NCBI RefSeq assembly: GCF_000014125.1
Contig: NC_008593.1
Span: 1,674,001 to 1,738,000 of the forward strand
Length of the DNA: 64,000 nucleotides
Source of the DNA: Clostridium novyi NT
GTDB taxonomy: Bacteria; Bacillota; Clostridia; Clostridiales; Clostridiaceae
Reading direction: 5' to 3'
In this document: positions 17,586 through 27,484 of the stretch, in pieces
How positions within the stretch are numbered: position 1 is the stretch's first letter
How the letters are laid out: the number at the start of each line of letters is the position of its first letter
Translations under genes and position numbers: made by a program
The notes under the pieces: model-generated
What the model was told of the DNA's origin: nothing
Database searches by the model: none
What the model saw: the letters and a program-made list of their open reading frames with translations, nothing else

Positions 17586-18265
17586 TTAATTAATTCCTCC
17601 AATTTTTTAATGTTTTGTTTTAATTCCATTTTTCTTTCTTTGGCAAGTTCAGTATCATCCTTAATGTATTTAACAATATTTTTATATTTATCTATTTTAA
17701 AATTAATGTATTCCTTAACTAAAGGATGTTTTTTATCTATTAATTTTTCCCCTATTTCATAGTATATATCGTCTAATTTTTTAGGATTATTGTTAAATCT
17801 TACTTTTATAATCTCATAATATTTTCCTTCATCAAAACATAATTCTTCATCTAAAACATCATATCCACTCTCATATATATACTTTCTTAATATATCCGGA
17901 TTTTGAACTGGTTGAAGTATACAATAATCCAGTGACTTAAACACATCTTTGCTCTCTTCAATTATATCTCTTATTAAATTTCCGCCCATTCCCGCAATTA
18001 TTGCACCATTAACTTCATTAGGATTTATGGTAGTAAGACCTCCACCAAGTCTACAAGTTATCTTATCACTTAATCCTTCTCTTCTTATATTAGATTTTGC
18101 CTTTTCTACTGGTCCTTTATTTATATCTGATGCAATAGCAGCATTACAAACTCCATTTTTTATTAAATATATAGGAAGATATGCATGATCTGTACCTATA
18201 TCCGAAATACTCTCACATTTATCTACTAATAGTCCGATAGTTTTTAATCTTAAGCTTATATTCAT
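17576..18265 (-). CDS. trmK: tRNA (adenine(22)-N1)-methyltransferase
   Basis: SAM-dependent enzyme that methylates N1 of A22 in tRNA. The 229-residue protein shows the Rossmann SAM motif ISDIGTDHAYLP (residues ~20-32), AIASDINKGPVEKA, the GAIIAGMGGNLI catalytic-region loop and ILQPVQN. A coiled C-terminal helix (KYIKDDTELAKERKMELKQN) is typical. It overlaps nif3 by 10 bp. In many relatives it directly follows rpoD; here the IS element and a PH-domain gene lie between. Confidence 0.93.
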   Translation of the reverse strand: MNISLRLKTIGLLVDKCESISDIGTDHAYLPIYLIKNGVCNAAIASDINKGPVEKAKSNIRREGLSDKITCRLGGGLTTINPNEVNGAIIAGMGGNLIRDIIEESKDVFKSLDYCILQPVQNPDILRKYIYESGYDVLDEELCFDEGKYYEIIKVRFNNNPKKLDDIYYEIGEKLIDKKHPLVKEYINFKIDKYKNIVKYIKDDTELAKERKMELKQNIKKLEELIKCL

Positions 18266-18275
18266 AAATTCTCTC

Positions 18276-19166
18276 CTATAACATAAAATTAGCCAAAGTT
18301 TTAAATTGCATTAAAAAAAATACAATAGCTATAAAAAGTGACACATATATATATGTTTTTGCACTCTTCTTATCATATTTTGCATGAAAATGAGCTGCAT
18401 AATACATACAAAATAATATTCCCATATTTAAAACACCATAGATAGCCTGTTTAAATGCAAATTGCTTTCCTGTTCCCATTCGTATTGGATTAAAAGCAGC
18501 ATTGAAACTTAGTGGCATTTTATCAGGTAATGTACCATTTACATATAACAATAGTGGCGTTACAGTAAATATAACTATAATTACACTTACCAATATAAAT
18601 GGTAACATAAATGATTTTTCCTTATATAATACAACTGGTTTTTTCTTAATGTATTCCCAATCAGCTGGTTTTACACCTTTTTCCTCTAATTTATTTATAA
18701 AATCATTTAGATTTTCTGGTGAAATTGCATAATTTATATCATCATTTTTTAGGTATAAAGTATTTCTTCTAGATGTTATAAACATTCTTGTTGTCCCTAT
18801 TTTGTATATATAATATCTTCCAAAAGCAAAGTTTCCATCACCAATTCCCCTTAATTTAACCCCTCTTATTTTATCTTTAGAATCTTTATATCCTCCTATA
18901 TCTTTAAAAGATATCTTTACTTTCTTTAATCCATATATCCCTACAATGTGCAAATATTCATCATCTATTATGTATTTCAAAGATAATGATAGTAAAAAAT
19001 AATATATTCCGTAAATATTTAATATAACTAAAGATGCCTCTATAAATGACAAAACCATATATTGATCAATTAAACGAGTTAAGAATAAACATGATATATC
19101 TATGAATAATATAGCGGATAATATAATAATAGAACTTATTCCCTTTTTTGATTTATATGTATCCAT
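18276..19166 (-). CDS. Membrane protein with PH-like and DUF1648-like segments
   Basis: A 296-residue integral membrane protein. Two N-terminal helices (IILSAILFIDISCLFL; ASLVILNIYGIYYFLL) are followed by a soluble bacterial PH-like region (~65-165: DEYLHIVGIYGLKKVKISFK, GRYYIYKIGTTRMFITSRRN). Three C-terminal helices follow, the first running into LPDKMPLSFNAAFNP, which resembles the DUF1648 motif. It ends ten bases before trmK, so it probably shares the trmK-nif3 transcript. The function is unknown; similar proteins are often linked to membrane stress or bacteriocin-type transport. Confidence 0.65.
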   Translation of the reverse strand: MDTYKSKKGISSIIILSAILFIDISCLFLTRLIDQYMVLSFIEASLVILNIYGIYYFLLSLSLKYIIDDEYLHIVGIYGLKKVKISFKDIGGYKDSKDKIRGVKLRGIGDGNFAFGRYYIYKIGTTRMFITSRRNTLYLKNDDINYAISPENLNDFINKLEEKGVKPADWEYIKKKPVVLYKEKSFMLPFILVSVIIVIFTVTPLLLYVNGTLPDKMPLSFNAAFNPIRMGTGKQFAFKQAIYGVLNMGILFCMYYAAHFHAKYDKKSAKTYIYVSLFIAIVFFLMQFKTLANFML

Positions 19167-19209
19167 ATTATCACCTCTCTATATTTTGTAACAATTATAC
19201 CACAAAAAA

Positions 19210-19232
19210 AGAGTAAAGTTAAACTTTACTCT
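19210..19232. repeat. Left 23-bp direct repeat flanking the IS (palindromic target copy)
   Basis: AGAGTAAAGTTAAACTTTAC plus TCT: an almost loopless palindrome identical to the copy at 20845-20867. On the minus strand this copy is followed by a run of seven T, as in a terminator. Confidence 0.85.
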
Positions 19233-19233
19233 C

Positions 19234-19270
19234 AGGCTGTTGATAAACATAATTTGTCAACAGCCTTTTT
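19234..19270 (+). terminator. Left-end hairpin of the IS
   Basis: GGCTGTTGA / TCAACAGCC with 13-base loop followed by TTTTT; probably shields the transposase from outside transcription, a common IS feature. Confidence 0.6.
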
Positions 19271-19364
19271 ACATTTATTACAAAAAGGATTTTTAGTGTT
19301 TATGTAGAATATATATTTTAGAACAATAAATCTTTTAGCCCGTTAGGGCTCCTACGGAGGAAAA

Positions 19365-20804
19365 ATGCTTACTAATAATGAAAGAAAACAAAATCAATTA
19401 GAACTAGTTTATATAGAAAATTTAGTACCTGAAAATCACATACTTAGAAAGATAGATAAATACATAGACTTTTCATTTATAAGAGATTTAACTAAGGATT
19501 TATATTGTCCTGATAATGGAAGACCTTCAGTAGACCCAGTTGTATTATTTAAAATGCTTTTTATCGGATACCTATTTGGTATACGTTCAGAGCGTCAGCT
19601 TGTAAAAGAAATCCAGGTAAATGTAGCTTACAGATGGTTTTTGGGATATGGACTTACTGATAAAATACCAAGTCATTCCACTATAAGCCAGAATAGAACA
19701 AAAAGATTTAGTAATACAAATATACATCAAGAAATATTTGATAATATTGTATTTCAAGCTATTAATAGAAACTTGGTTGATGGCAAAATTCTATATACTG
19801 ATTCTACTCACTTAAAAGCTAACGCTAATAAACATAAATTTATTAAAAAAGAAATAACTAAATCCACAAAGGAATACTTTGATGAATTAGAGAATGACAT
19901 TAATAAAGATAGAATTAATCATAATAAAAAACCTCTAAAAAAAAAGACTAAAATAGCTGAAACTAAGGAAATAAAAGTAAGTACAACTGATCCAGACAGT
20001 GGATATATGGTTAGAGATGGAAAACCTAAAGGCTTTTTTTATTTAGATCATAGAACTGTTGACGGAAAGTATAATATTATAACGGACGTTCATGTTACTC
20101 CCGGGAATATAAACGATGTAGATCCTTATGTTAAAAGAATAGAAACTCAAATAGAAAAGTTTAATTTTAATACAAAATATTTAGTAGCAGATGCCGGATA
20201 TTCTACGAATCCTATTTGTAAACAAATTTCAGACAAAAATTATCAAGGTGTTTTTGGGTTCCGTTTAGGACCCCATGTTAAAGGAAAATATACAAAATAT
20301 AGATTTCAGTATGTTAAAGAATTAGATGGATATGTGTGTATTAATAATTGCTTTTTAAAATATAGAACTACTACAAGGGAAGGTTATAAAGAATACGTAA
20401 GTAATGCGGAGCATTGTGCTTCTTGCAAATATAAAAATAATTGCTTAACATCTGATAAATCCATTAATAGAACTATACGTCGTCATGTTTGGGAAGACTA
20501 TAAAGATCAAATTTTTAGATTTACTAAAACAGAAAAAGGTAAAAATATTTACAAACGACGTAAAGAAAAGATTGAGCGTAGCTTTGCTGATTCAAAAGAA
20601 TTACATGGGCTACGTTATTGTCGCATGCGAGGAATTAAAAATGTTTCTGAACAGTGCCTACTTACAGCGGCAGTTCAGAATATGAAAAAGATAGCCATGG
20701 TGCTATCGCATTATTTTTTGTGTACATTAATTCAAATTTATTCCAAATTAACATACATAATAAATATTTTTCGAATGCTATCGCATAAAAGAATTTTGGC
20801 GTAA
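19365..20804 (+). CDS. tnpA: IS1182-family transposase
   Basis: A 479-residue DDE transposase that would cut and join the ends of the surrounding IS. The N-terminal domain ([39 protein letters not shown]) and the DDE core are in order: [15 protein letters not shown] (first Asp), [13 protein letters not shown] (second Asp) and [20 protein letters not shown] (Glu). A Cys cluster ([11 protein letters not shown]) precedes the last block. ACGGAGG lies before the ATG. No frameshift or stop is seen, so it is likely functional. Confidence 0.93.
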   Translation: MLTNNERKQNQLELVYIENLVPENHILRKIDKYIDFSFIRDLTKDLYCPDNGRPSVDPVVLFKMLFIGYLFGIRSERQLVKEIQVNVAYRWFLGYGLTDKIPSHSTISQNRTKRFSNTNIHQEIFDNIVFQAINRNLVDGKILYTDSTHLKANANKHKFIKKEITKSTKEYFDELENDINKDRINHNKKPLKKKTKIAETKEIKVSTTDPDSGYMVRDGKPKGFFYLDHRTVDGKYNIITDVHVTPGNINDVDPYVKRIETQIEKFNFNTKYLVADAGYSTNPICKQISDKNYQGVFGFRLGPHVKGKYTKYRFQYVKELDGYVCINNCFLKYRTTTREGYKEYVSNAEHCASCKYKNNCLTSDKSINRTIRRHVWEDYKDQIFRFTKTEKGKNIYKRRKEKIERSFADSKELHGLRYCRMRGIKNVSEQCLLTAAVQNMKKIAMVLSHYFLCTLIQIYSKLTYIINIFRMLSHKRILA

Positions 20805-20806
20805 AC

Positions 20807-20833
20807 AAAAGCCCCCAATTGTTGGGGGCTTTT
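20807..20833. terminator. Right-end bidirectional terminator of the IS
   Basis: AAAAGCCCCCAA / TTGGGGGCTTTT stem with A and T tracts on both sides. It ends the transposase transcript and, on the minus strand, can now also stop rpoD transcription. Confidence 0.85.
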
Positions 20834-20844
20834 TGAACAATCTG

Positions 20845-20867
20845 AGAGTAAAGTTAAACTTTACTCT
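20845..20867. repeat. Right 23-bp direct repeat flanking the IS (palindromic target copy)
   Basis: Same palindrome as 19210-19232, 11 bp beyond the rpoD stop. This copy lacks a T-run on the minus strand because IS sequence follows it. Confidence 0.85.
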
Positions 20868-20878
20868 TTATAACAAAA

Positions 20879-21985
20879 TTAATCTAAATAGTCTTTTAAT
20901 TTTTTACTTCTGCTTGGATGTCTTAGTTTTCTTAAAGCTTTTGCTTCAATTTGTCTTATTCTTTCTCTTGTTACATTAAACTCTTTTCCAACTTCTTCAA
21001 GAGTTCTTGCTCTACCATCATCAAGACCAAATCTTAATCTTAGAACCTTTTCTTCTCTTGGAGTTAATGTATCTAAAACATTTATTAATTGTTCTTTTAA
21101 CATAGTAAATGCAGCTGCTTCTGCTGGAGCTGGAGCTTCATCATCAGGTATAAAGTCACCTAAGTGGCTATCTTCTTCTTCACCAATAGGAGTTTCAAGT
21201 GATACTGGTTCTTGAGCTATTTTCATGATTTCTCTAACCTTATCCACAGGCATTTCCATTATCTTCGCTATTTCTTCTGGCTGTGGTTCACGTCCTAATT
21301 CTTGAAGAAGTTGTCTTGATACCCTTATGAGTTTATTTATTGTTTCAACCATATGCACAGGAATTCTAATTGTTCTTGCTTGGTCAGCAATTGCTCTTGT
21401 TATTGCCTGTCTAATCCACCATGTAGCATAGGTACTAAATTTATATCCTTTTCTATAATCAAATTTTTCTACTGCTTTTATAAGTCCTAAATTTCCTTCT
21501 TGAATAAGATCTAGGAATAACATTCCACGACCTACATATCTTTTAGCTATACTTACAACAAGTCTTAAGTTTGCTTCTGCAAGCTTTTTCTTTGCATACA
21601 TTTCGCCTTCTTCTATTCTTTGAGCAAGATCTATTTCCTCATCTGGAGTTAAAAGAGGTACTTTTCCTATTTCTTTTAGATACATTCTAACTGGATCATC
21701 TATTGATATTCCTTCTGGTACTGAAAGATCTATTTCTTCCTCTTCTTCTGTCTCCATATCTTTCATATCACCAATAACTTCTATATCCATTGATTCTAGA
21801 ACAGCATAAACTTTTTCTATTTGTTCTGGACTTAATTCAACATTATCAAGTTCATCCATTATTTCTTTATATGTTAAACTACCCTTTTTCTTTCCTTTAT
21901 CAATAAGACTTTTTATAATCTTCATCTTATCTTTATTATCTTTTACATTATTTTTCTTACTATTATTCTTTTTAGCTTCTGTCAT
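20879..21985 (-). CDS. rpoD: RNA polymerase housekeeping sigma factor (sigma-70/SigA)
   Basis: Directs RNA polymerase to -35/-10 promoters in vegetative cells. It has 368 residues: sigma 1.1-like N-terminus with acidic stretch ([14 protein letters not shown]), region 1.2 ([17 protein letters not shown]), region 2 ([40 protein letters not shown] for -10 melting), region 3, and region 4 ([20 protein letters not shown] for the -35). It starts five bases after dnaG, the classic dnaG-rpoD macromolecular-synthesis pair. Its original terminator appears to have been split by the IS. Confidence 0.97.
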   Translation of the reverse strand: MTEAKKNNSKKNNVKDNKDKMKIIKSLIDKGKKKGSLTYKEIMDELDNVELSPEQIEKVYAVLESMDIEVIGDMKDMETEEEEEIDLSVPEGISIDDPVRMYLKEIGKVPLLTPDEEIDLAQRIEEGEMYAKKKLAEANLRLVVSIAKRYVGRGMLFLDLIQEGNLGLIKAVEKFDYRKGYKFSTYATWWIRQAITRAIADQARTIRIPVHMVETINKLIRVSRQLLQELGREPQPEEIAKIMEMPVDKVREIMKIAQEPVSLETPIGEEEDSHLGDFIPDDEAPAPAEAAAFTMLKEQLINVLDTLTPREEKVLRLRFGLDDGRARTLEEVGKEFNVTRERIRQIEAKALRKLRHPSRSKKLKDYLD

Positions 21986-21990
21986 TAAAA

Positions 21991-23784
21991 TTACCTCCTT
22001 TCGCAGTGGTTCATTTCCATTATATTATTTTGAATCTTCTCAAGCTCTTTTACAAGATTTAAAGATTCCTCAAATAATCCTTGAGCCTCATAATGTTTAA
22101 TTTTTTTCATAACTTCTTCCTTCGACTCCTCTAGTTTGAATTTTTTAATCTCTTTTATATAGGCATTTACAAGTTCTTTGTAATCTATATCTTCACTAAA
22201 ATTTATTTGTTGTATTTTTGTCCATTCTCTCGAACTTTCTACATCATCACATTTTGTCTCTATAGATTTTTCTATGTCTCTTATATTGTCTTCATTATTA
22301 TTTACTTGCTCTTTTATTAGCTTAAATATTTTCTTATGACTATCTACTATAAAATCTTCTTCATAGATATTGTGCATTACATAATCATAGCTTTCTATAT
22401 TTAACATCATAATTTTAATTAATTTTCTCTGAGTCTTCATATAAGCAGGCTCTACATATAATTTCTGTCCAAAATTACCTTTAGTATACCTTTTTTCGTC
22501 TTTAATATGATTTTTTCTATCTTTAACATTTAATAAATCATAAATTGCTTGTTCTTTAAGCCCTGTCTCTTGAGACAATTTTCTTATATAAATATCTTTC
22601 TCTATAGGATTTAATTTATTAATAATTTCACAGGCATTGTTTACATATTTCATAAGCATTTCTTCATTACTTATATCTAAACCAAATTTAGCCATTTTAA
22701 GTTCATAGTCAACTAAAGGTAAAGATTCATCTATAAGTTTCATAAAAGCCTCTTTACCATGATTTTTAATAAACTCATCTGGATCTTTACCTTCTGGTAT
22801 ATCTAAAACTTTAAGATCAAAACCTTGTTTTTTTAATATTTTAAGTCCTCTTAAAGTAGCACTTTGTCCTGCAAAATCTGCATCATATGATATTATTATT
22901 TTATCTACATATCTTTTTAAAAGTTTTCCCTGCTCGTATGTTAAAGCAGTTCCAAGTGATGCTACAACATTGTCAATCCCATGTTGATATAAAGATATGC
23001 AATCCATGTATCCTTCAACTATTATTATTGTCCTACTTTTATTGTTCTTTATGGCAAAATTAAGACCATAAAGATTGGTGCCCTTTTTAAATATGTCAGT
23101 TTCTGGAGAATTTAGATATTTAGGCTTAGAATCATCTAAAACTCTTCCTCCAAATCCAATAACTCTACCTCTATAGTCGAATACAGGAAATATAACTCTC
23201 TCTCTAAATCTATCGTATGTAGAATTATTTTTTCCCCTTATAATTAAACCTGCATTTAATAAGTCCAATTCAGTGTATCCTTTGTTTTTTAAATAATTCA
23301 TTAAATTATGCCATCCTGAAGGTGCATATCCAAGTCCAAACCTTCTTATGGTTTTATTAACTATACCTCTGTTTGTAAAATATTCAGTTGCCTTTTTATT
23401 TATTTGTAAATTTTTAAAATAATATCTTGCTGCTTCAACGTTTATTTTATATAATTTATCATTTTTATTTTTGTAGGCTTGATTTTTATAATCATTATCC
23501 TCTATATGTATGTTAACTTTATCACCAAGATATTTTACTGCCTCAACGAAAGGAAGATTTTTCGTTTTCATTACAAAAGTAAAAATGTTACCTGCCTCAC
23601 CACATCCAAAGCATTTATAAATTTGCTTATCTTGAGATACGCTAAAGGAAGGTGTTTTCTCATTGTGAAATGGACAAAGTCCTAAGAAGTTTCTTCCTGC
23701 TCTTTTGAGTTTAACACTTTCAGAAATAACATCCACAATATCAGTTTGTTCTTTAATCTTTTCAATTATTTCTTCACTTATCAA
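21991..23784 (-). CDS. dnaG: DNA primase
   Basis: Makes RNA primers at the replication fork and partners with the DnaB-type helicase. The 597-residue protein has a CHC2 zinc domain (Cys37, His40, Cys58, Cys61), the catalytic core with Toprim motif [12 protein letters not shown] and [13 protein letters not shown], and a helical C-terminal helicase-binding domain. The start is TTG at 23784: GGTGG lies nine bases upstream, and the only upstream ATG runs into TGA at once. It is followed five bases later by rpoD. Confidence 0.96.
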   Translation of the reverse strand: MISEEIIEKIKEQTDIVDVISESVKLKRAGRNFLGLCPFHNEKTPSFSVSQDKQIYKCFGCGEAGNIFTFVMKTKNLPFVEAVKYLGDKVNIHIEDNDYKNQAYKNKNDKLYKINVEAARYYFKNLQINKKATEYFTNRGIVNKTIRRFGLGYAPSGWHNLMNYLKNKGYTELDLLNAGLIIRGKNNSTYDRFRERVIFPVFDYRGRVIGFGGRVLDDSKPKYLNSPETDIFKKGTNLYGLNFAIKNNKSRTIIIVEGYMDCISLYQHGIDNVVASLGTALTYEQGKLLKRYVDKIIISYDADFAGQSATLRGLKILKKQGFDLKVLDIPEGKDPDEFIKNHGKEAFMKLIDESLPLVDYELKMAKFGLDISNEEMLMKYVNNACEIINKLNPIEKDIYIRKLSQETGLKEQAIYDLLNVKDRKNHIKDEKRYTKGNFGQKLYVEPAYMKTQRKLIKIMMLNIESYDYVMHNIYEEDFIVDSHKKIFKLIKEQVNNNEDNIRDIEKSIETKCDDVESSREWTKIQQINFSEDIDYKELVNAYIKEIKKFKLEESKEEVMKKIKHYEAQGLFEESLNLVKELEKIQNNIMEMNHCERR

Positions 23785-24160
23785 TAAAGCATACCACCCA
23801 TTTTTTTATTTTTAAGCCAACCTTATATGTATTCGACAAAAAAATTAATAATCCTTCTTTAATTTTAAAATTTCTTAGTCACTTATATATATTCTTTATA
23901 AAATACAAATATCCTTCATTTTTTTTATATTCTTTTTCGCCAATTGTTATTTATATATGTATTTTTCCATAACTTTCAATAATTATGCATAGTTTAATAA
24001 AACATACAAATTGTACAACTTATTTTAATATATTATATTTATATATTATATTTAGTATTTCTATATACGCATTAAAAATCCTCTTTATACCTTATATTAT
24101 GTATAAATTTTGTGCATGTTTAATACATTTATAGTAAGACTTTTTTTAAGGAGTGTTACT
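23785..24160. other. 376-bp AT-rich intergenic region between divergent dnaG and cotS
   Basis: It must hold the divergent promoters of dnaG and the spore-coat gene. Apart from a purine-rich ribosome site (AAGGAG at 24148-24153) I see no hairpin, repeat or clear sigma-A promoter; a sporulation-sigma promoter is expected for the coat gene but I could not place it with confidence. Confidence 0.4.
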
Positions 24161-25216
24161 ATGGCTGATACAGCTAAATTATACAATAGTAGTATATTTT
24201 CAGAAGAAAATATAAAAAAATCTGTACTTCCACACTACAATTTAGATGATGCAGAAGTTACTGCAATAAAATTTAAAGATACTGCAAAGCAAAGAGCTGT
24301 TTATAGAATAACTACCGATAAAAATGAGTATTGCCTAAAGAAAGTTTATTTTCAAAAAAAAGAGTTACTCTTCGTATACTCAGCCATAGAATGGCTATAC
24401 AGACATGATATAAACATTCCTCGACTTCTACCTAGTAGTAGTTTTGGAAGGTTTGTTGAATATAATGACATGTTGTTTATATTAACTCCTTGGATAGATG
24501 GAGTTAAATGTGAGTACAATTACGAAGAACATATAACCAAAGCATGTAGTAATCTTGCAAAGATTCATAAAAGATCTTTTGATTTTTTCCCTATTCCAGG
24601 TAGTACTTATAGAAAAGGGTGTGGAAATCTTCATAAATCTATGTGTAAACACTTTGAAAATTTACTTTCAAATTCTAATCACGCTTTTAAATATAAGGAT
24701 TATTTTTCTAAATCTTTCTTAAATAAATTTAATGAAGGATTTATTCTAGGGAAAAATTCTACTGAAGCTTTATCTAAAGTAAATTTTAAAAACTTAAAAA
24801 CTTCACTTTGTCATATGGACTATGTAAATAAAAATTTAATTTTTGATAAAGATGATAACCTTTGGATTATAGATCTAGATAAGTGTCGAATTGATTACTG
24901 CATTCACGATCTTGCTTATTTTTTCAGAAGACTTCTTCGTCGATATGAAACTAATTGGGATTTAGATATACTTCTCATGTGTTTAGAATCCTATGAAAAA
25001 ATTCTTCCTCTAAATGTTGATGAGTATAACTATCTTCTTGGTTATTTATCTTTTCCTCAAAAATATTGGAAATTATCAAGAGATTACTATAAGAACATAA
25101 AGAAATGTAACAAAAAAGCTTTTGTAAATATGCTTTCTAAATCATCTAGGGACTTTGATAAACAAATCGACTTTTCATACAAATTTGCTAATTATATAAA
25201 TAAACGATTTAATTAA
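24161..25216 (+). CDS. cotS: CotS-family spore coat protein (kinase-like fold)
   Basis: Spore coat protein of the CotS/YutH group, which shares the aminoglycoside phosphotransferase fold. The 351-residue product is read from ATG 24161 because AAGGAG sits seven bases before it. Kinase-like motifs remain: CHMDYVNKNLIFDK (catalytic loop, His-x-Asp-x4-Asn) and WIIDLDKCRIDYCIHDLAYF (metal-binding Asp), so residual phosphotransferase activity is possible. It is monocistronic, with its own terminator, and is probably expressed in the mother cell under a sporulation sigma factor. Confidence 0.88.
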   Translation: MADTAKLYNSSIFSEENIKKSVLPHYNLDDAEVTAIKFKDTAKQRAVYRITTDKNEYCLKKVYFQKKELLFVYSAIEWLYRHDINIPRLLPSSSFGRFVEYNDMLFILTPWIDGVKCEYNYEEHITKACSNLAKIHKRSFDFFPIPGSTYRKGCGNLHKSMCKHFENLLSNSNHAFKYKDYFSKSFLNKFNEGFILGKNSTEALSKVNFKNLKTSLCHMDYVNKNLIFDKDDNLWIIDLDKCRIDYCIHDLAYFFRRLLRRYETNWDLDILLMCLESYEKILPLNVDEYNYLLGYLSFPQKYWKLSRDYYKNIKKCNKKAFVNMLSKSSRDFDKQIDFSYKFANYINKRFN

Positions 25217-25237
25217 AAAATTTTAAATTTCATAGTA

Positions 25238-25272
25238 AAAAAGTGTTACGATTTTTTTCGTAACACTTTTTC
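25238..25272. terminator. Bidirectional terminator between cotS and ccpN-like gene
   Basis: AAAAGTGTTACG / CGTAACACTTTT stem with A and T tracts on both flanks, between convergent genes. Confidence 0.85.
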
Positions 25273-25284
25273 TACTTAATAATT

Positions 25285-25917
25285 TTAATTTTCTTCACCT
25301 AGTTTAAGGAATAAACGTGTTATGTTAGTTTTTGAAAGTTTTCCTATAACTTTAACCTTATCGCCATCTTGTTCTGATACTTTTTCTACTACTGGAAGAC
25401 AATCCACTTCGCGTTCTATAATCTTTTTAGCAGCTGTATAAACACAATCATCTTTTTCTACACATACTATATTAGGCATTCTAGTCATTATTATACCTAA
25501 TGGTACTTTATTTATATCAGTACCCCCTATTGCTATTTTCAAGAAATCTTTTCTTGAAACAGCTCCTACCAAGAATCCTTGATTCTCTACAAAAATAGTT
25601 CCAACATCATTTAGGAATAAATTTATTATAGAATCATATACAGTGGTTTCTTCGTCTAAGATAGTAGGTTTTGACATTATATCTTCTACTTTTATTTTTC
25701 TTATATAATCTAGTACCACACTAGAAGTTGATTTATTAGAATATATGTATCCAACTTTCGGTCTAGCTTCTAGTATTCCAAGCATAGTCAATATTGCAAG
25801 ATCCGGTCTTAAAGCCGCTCTTGTAACTCCTATCTTACTAGCTAAATTTTCACTTGTTATAGGCTGTCCTTCTTTAACCAATTTAATAATTTCTTTTTGC
25901 CTAGTCGATAAATTAAT
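25285..25917 (-). CDS. ccpN: CcpN-like transcriptional regulator (HTH + paired CBS domains)
   Basis: A 210-residue regulator. N-terminal winged HTH with the signature TRAALRPDLAILTMLGILEA; then two CBS domains (VEDIMSKPTILDEETTVYDS; GIIMTRMPNIVCVEKDDCVY) that would bind adenine nucleotides. In Bacillus CcpN represses gluconeogenic genes, and clostridial relatives often sit near ppdK. The true start appears to be ATT at 25915-25917: AGGAGG (25927-25932) lies nine bases upstream and the added residues NLSTRQKEIIKL match the start of CcpN. The next possible start (TTG 25881) would cut into the HTH domain and has no ribosome site. Confidence 0.85.
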   Translation of the reverse strand: MNLSTRQKEIIKLVKEGQPITSENLASKIGVTRAALRPDLAILTMLGILEARPKVGYIYSNKSTSSVVLDYIRKIKVEDIMSKPTILDEETTVYDSIINLFLNDVGTIFVENQGFLVGAVSRKDFLKIAIGGTDINKVPLGIIMTRMPNIVCVEKDDCVYTAAKKIIEREVDCLPVVEKVSEQDGDKVKVIGKLSKTNITRLFLKLGEEN

Positions 25918-25932
25918 GGTTTTCGACCTCCT
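25915..25932 (-). promoter_or_regulatory. Shine-Dalgarno and rare AUU start of the ccpN-like gene
   Basis: AGGAGG, nine-base spacer TCGAAAACC, then ATT. There is no ATG/GTG/TTG in frame near this site. AUU initiation is known for infC and makes translation depend on IF3 level. Confidence 0.65.
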
Positions 25933-26060
25933 TTGTTATATTACAATTATATTATATCATATAATAGGTATAATTATATACTATTTTTCGCATTCGTGTA
26001 GCTTTTATGTAATTTTTTCCTGAATTTAGTATGTATTTAAGGTTATTTGTATTATATAAA

Positions 26061-26086
26061 TAAAAACGACAGTATTACCTGTCGTC
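26061..26086 (-). terminator. Terminator overlapping end of the DUF4342 gene
   Basis: Minus-strand ACGACAG-loop-CTGTCGT followed by TTTTTATTT; the 5' arm contains the last codons. Confidence 0.75.
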
Positions 26087-26701
26087 ATTATTGTTTGTAT
26101 TATTTTGATTATTGATATCGTCAAACTTAACAGTATATTTGTACATATTATTATCTTCAGATGACATTTCTTTCTCGTTATCAAACTTTTCTTTTACTTC
26201 TGATGTCATAGATTCCATCTTTTCTTTCATATCATCTGTAATATCATTCATTTTATCTTTTACTTCTTTTGCAGTGCTTTTTATTAACTTGTTTACAACT
26301 TCAACTGAACCATCGTCTTTTACTATTTCCACTGTAACCTTTGTAACAACCGCACTTAATACTCCAACAGCTATAAGAGCTGGATAAGCAAGTGCAATAA
26401 CTCCTGCTGCAAGTCCTGCATTAACAGGTATATCCATAATTACTTTATCGTCTTTTTTAACTCTTATTCTGTTTACATTTCCTTTTTTAGCTATTCCCTT
26501 AATCCAACTAACAAATTCTTCTTTAGTAGTACAGATATCATCTTTTATACTGCATTTGTTTTCTTCTATAGTATTTTCAAGATATATTAGTGAATCTACA
26601 ATATTTCCATCACATTTTTCCAGAGCATCTTTTGCTTCAGTATAACTAACTCCAGTTCTTTCTCTTAATATGTCAATCTTTTCTAGAGTAATATCACTCA
26701 T
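26075..26701 (-). CDS. DUF4342 protein with UBA-like N-terminus
   Basis: A 208-residue protein. A UBA/EF-Ts-like helical domain (EKIDILRERTGVSYTEAKDA, residues ~5-45) is followed by the DUF4342 region (EFVSWIKGIAKKGNVNRIRV, VIMDIPVNAGLAAGVIALAYPAL with one hydrophobic segment) and a charged helical tail (KMNDITDDMKEKMESMTSEV). ATG at 26701 is chosen: AAGGAG is eight bases upstream. The first eight bases overlap the end of recO, so it is translationally coupled to it. The function is unknown. Confidence 0.85.
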   Translation of the reverse strand: MSDITLEKIDILRERTGVSYTEAKDALEKCDGNIVDSLIYLENTIEENKCSIKDDICTTKEEFVSWIKGIAKKGNVNRIRVKKDDKVIMDIPVNAGLAAGVIALAYPALIAVGVLSAVVTKVTVEIVKDDGSVEVVNKLIKSTAKEVKDKMNDITDDMKEKMESMTSEVKEKFDNEKEMSSEDNNMYKYTVKFDDINNQNNTNNNDDR

Positions 26702-27449
26702 TATACTCACTCCTTTTTAAATAATTAAAAATCTCTAAGCTTTTAGGTTTTTTAGAATAACTTTGTGATATAAACATGTCTAAGACTTTATACACTTCTT
26801 CTTTTATTTCATTGCTTACAGAAATTATATGAGCATTTTCTATAGATGTCTTATATAAAAATTTAAGCACACCATATGCCGCATAACTGATCTTAAATCC
26901 ACCTGTTTTTTCACAGTTATCACAAACACCTCCATAGTATTGTATGCTTAAATAATTAGTTTTATTTATCCTTTTCCCACATATGCAACATTTTTCAAAA
27001 TCAAATCCATAACCTGTAGCTTTTAGGAGTTTTAATTCAAAAGTTCTAGCTAAAATTTCTAAATCCATAGCTTGATTTTTTAAAAAGTAAAAACTTTTAA
27101 TAAAATCTTTAAAAAGCTCCCTATCACTTTGTTCTTGCTCTAATGCTATTAAAATAAGTTCACAAAAATATGAACCATAAGTTATTGTATCCATATCACT
27201 TAATAGACTTTGGAAAGAGTCTATTATTTCTACTTCATTTATGCTGTATAAACTCTTTCCTCTATAAAGAACATACTCTCCAAAACAAAATGTTTGGGTT
27301 GAAGCTATAAATTTGCTTTTGCTCTTTTTTGCACCCTTTGCAATGGCACATACTTTCCCTATCTTTTCTGTAAAAAGCCATACAAGCTTATCATTTTCTT
27401 TATAATCTTGAGTTTTTAAAATTAAGGCTTTTGTTTTAAAAATTGACAG
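26694..27449 (-). CDS. recO: DNA repair protein RecO
   Basis: Recombination mediator that helps load RecA onto SSB-coated DNA (RecFOR pathway). About 251 residues: N-terminal OB fold (IFKTKALILKTQDYKENDKL), helical core, and a four-Cys zinc motif (CCICGKR, CDNCEKTGG). The start is unusual: family proteins begin at the SIFKT segment, and the codon there is CTG (27447-27449) with GGGAG eight bases upstream; an upstream TTG (27464) has no ribosome site. It overlaps the DUF4342 gene by 8 bp at its end and follows era by 20 bp from its stop. Confidence 0.92.
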   Translation of the reverse strand: MSIFKTKALILKTQDYKENDKLVWLFTEKIGKVCAIAKGAKKSKSKFIASTQTFCFGEYVLYRGKSLYSINEVEIIDSFQSLLSDMDTITYGSYFCELILIALEQEQSDRELFKDFIKSFYFLKNQAMDLEILARTFELKLLKATGYGFDFEKCCICGKRINKTNYLSIQYYGGVCDNCEKTGGFKISYAAYGVLKFLYKTSIENAHIISVSNEIKEEVYKVLDMFISQSYSKKPKSLEIFNYLKRSEYNE

Positions 27450-27484
27450 AAAACCATCTCCCAAATAATATTATAAGAATATAA

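Larger units (their letters stand above)
19233..20844 (+). mobile_element. IS1182-family insertion sequence, intact
   Basis: About 1612 bp, bounded by imperfect inverted ends CAGGCTGTTGATAA (left) and the complement CAGATTGTTCAAAA (right). It encodes one full-length IS1182-type transposase and is flanked by 23-bp direct repeats of a palindrome. It carries its own hairpins at both ends. Intact ends and an open transposase frame suggest a recent insertion that may still be mobile. Confidence 0.88.
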
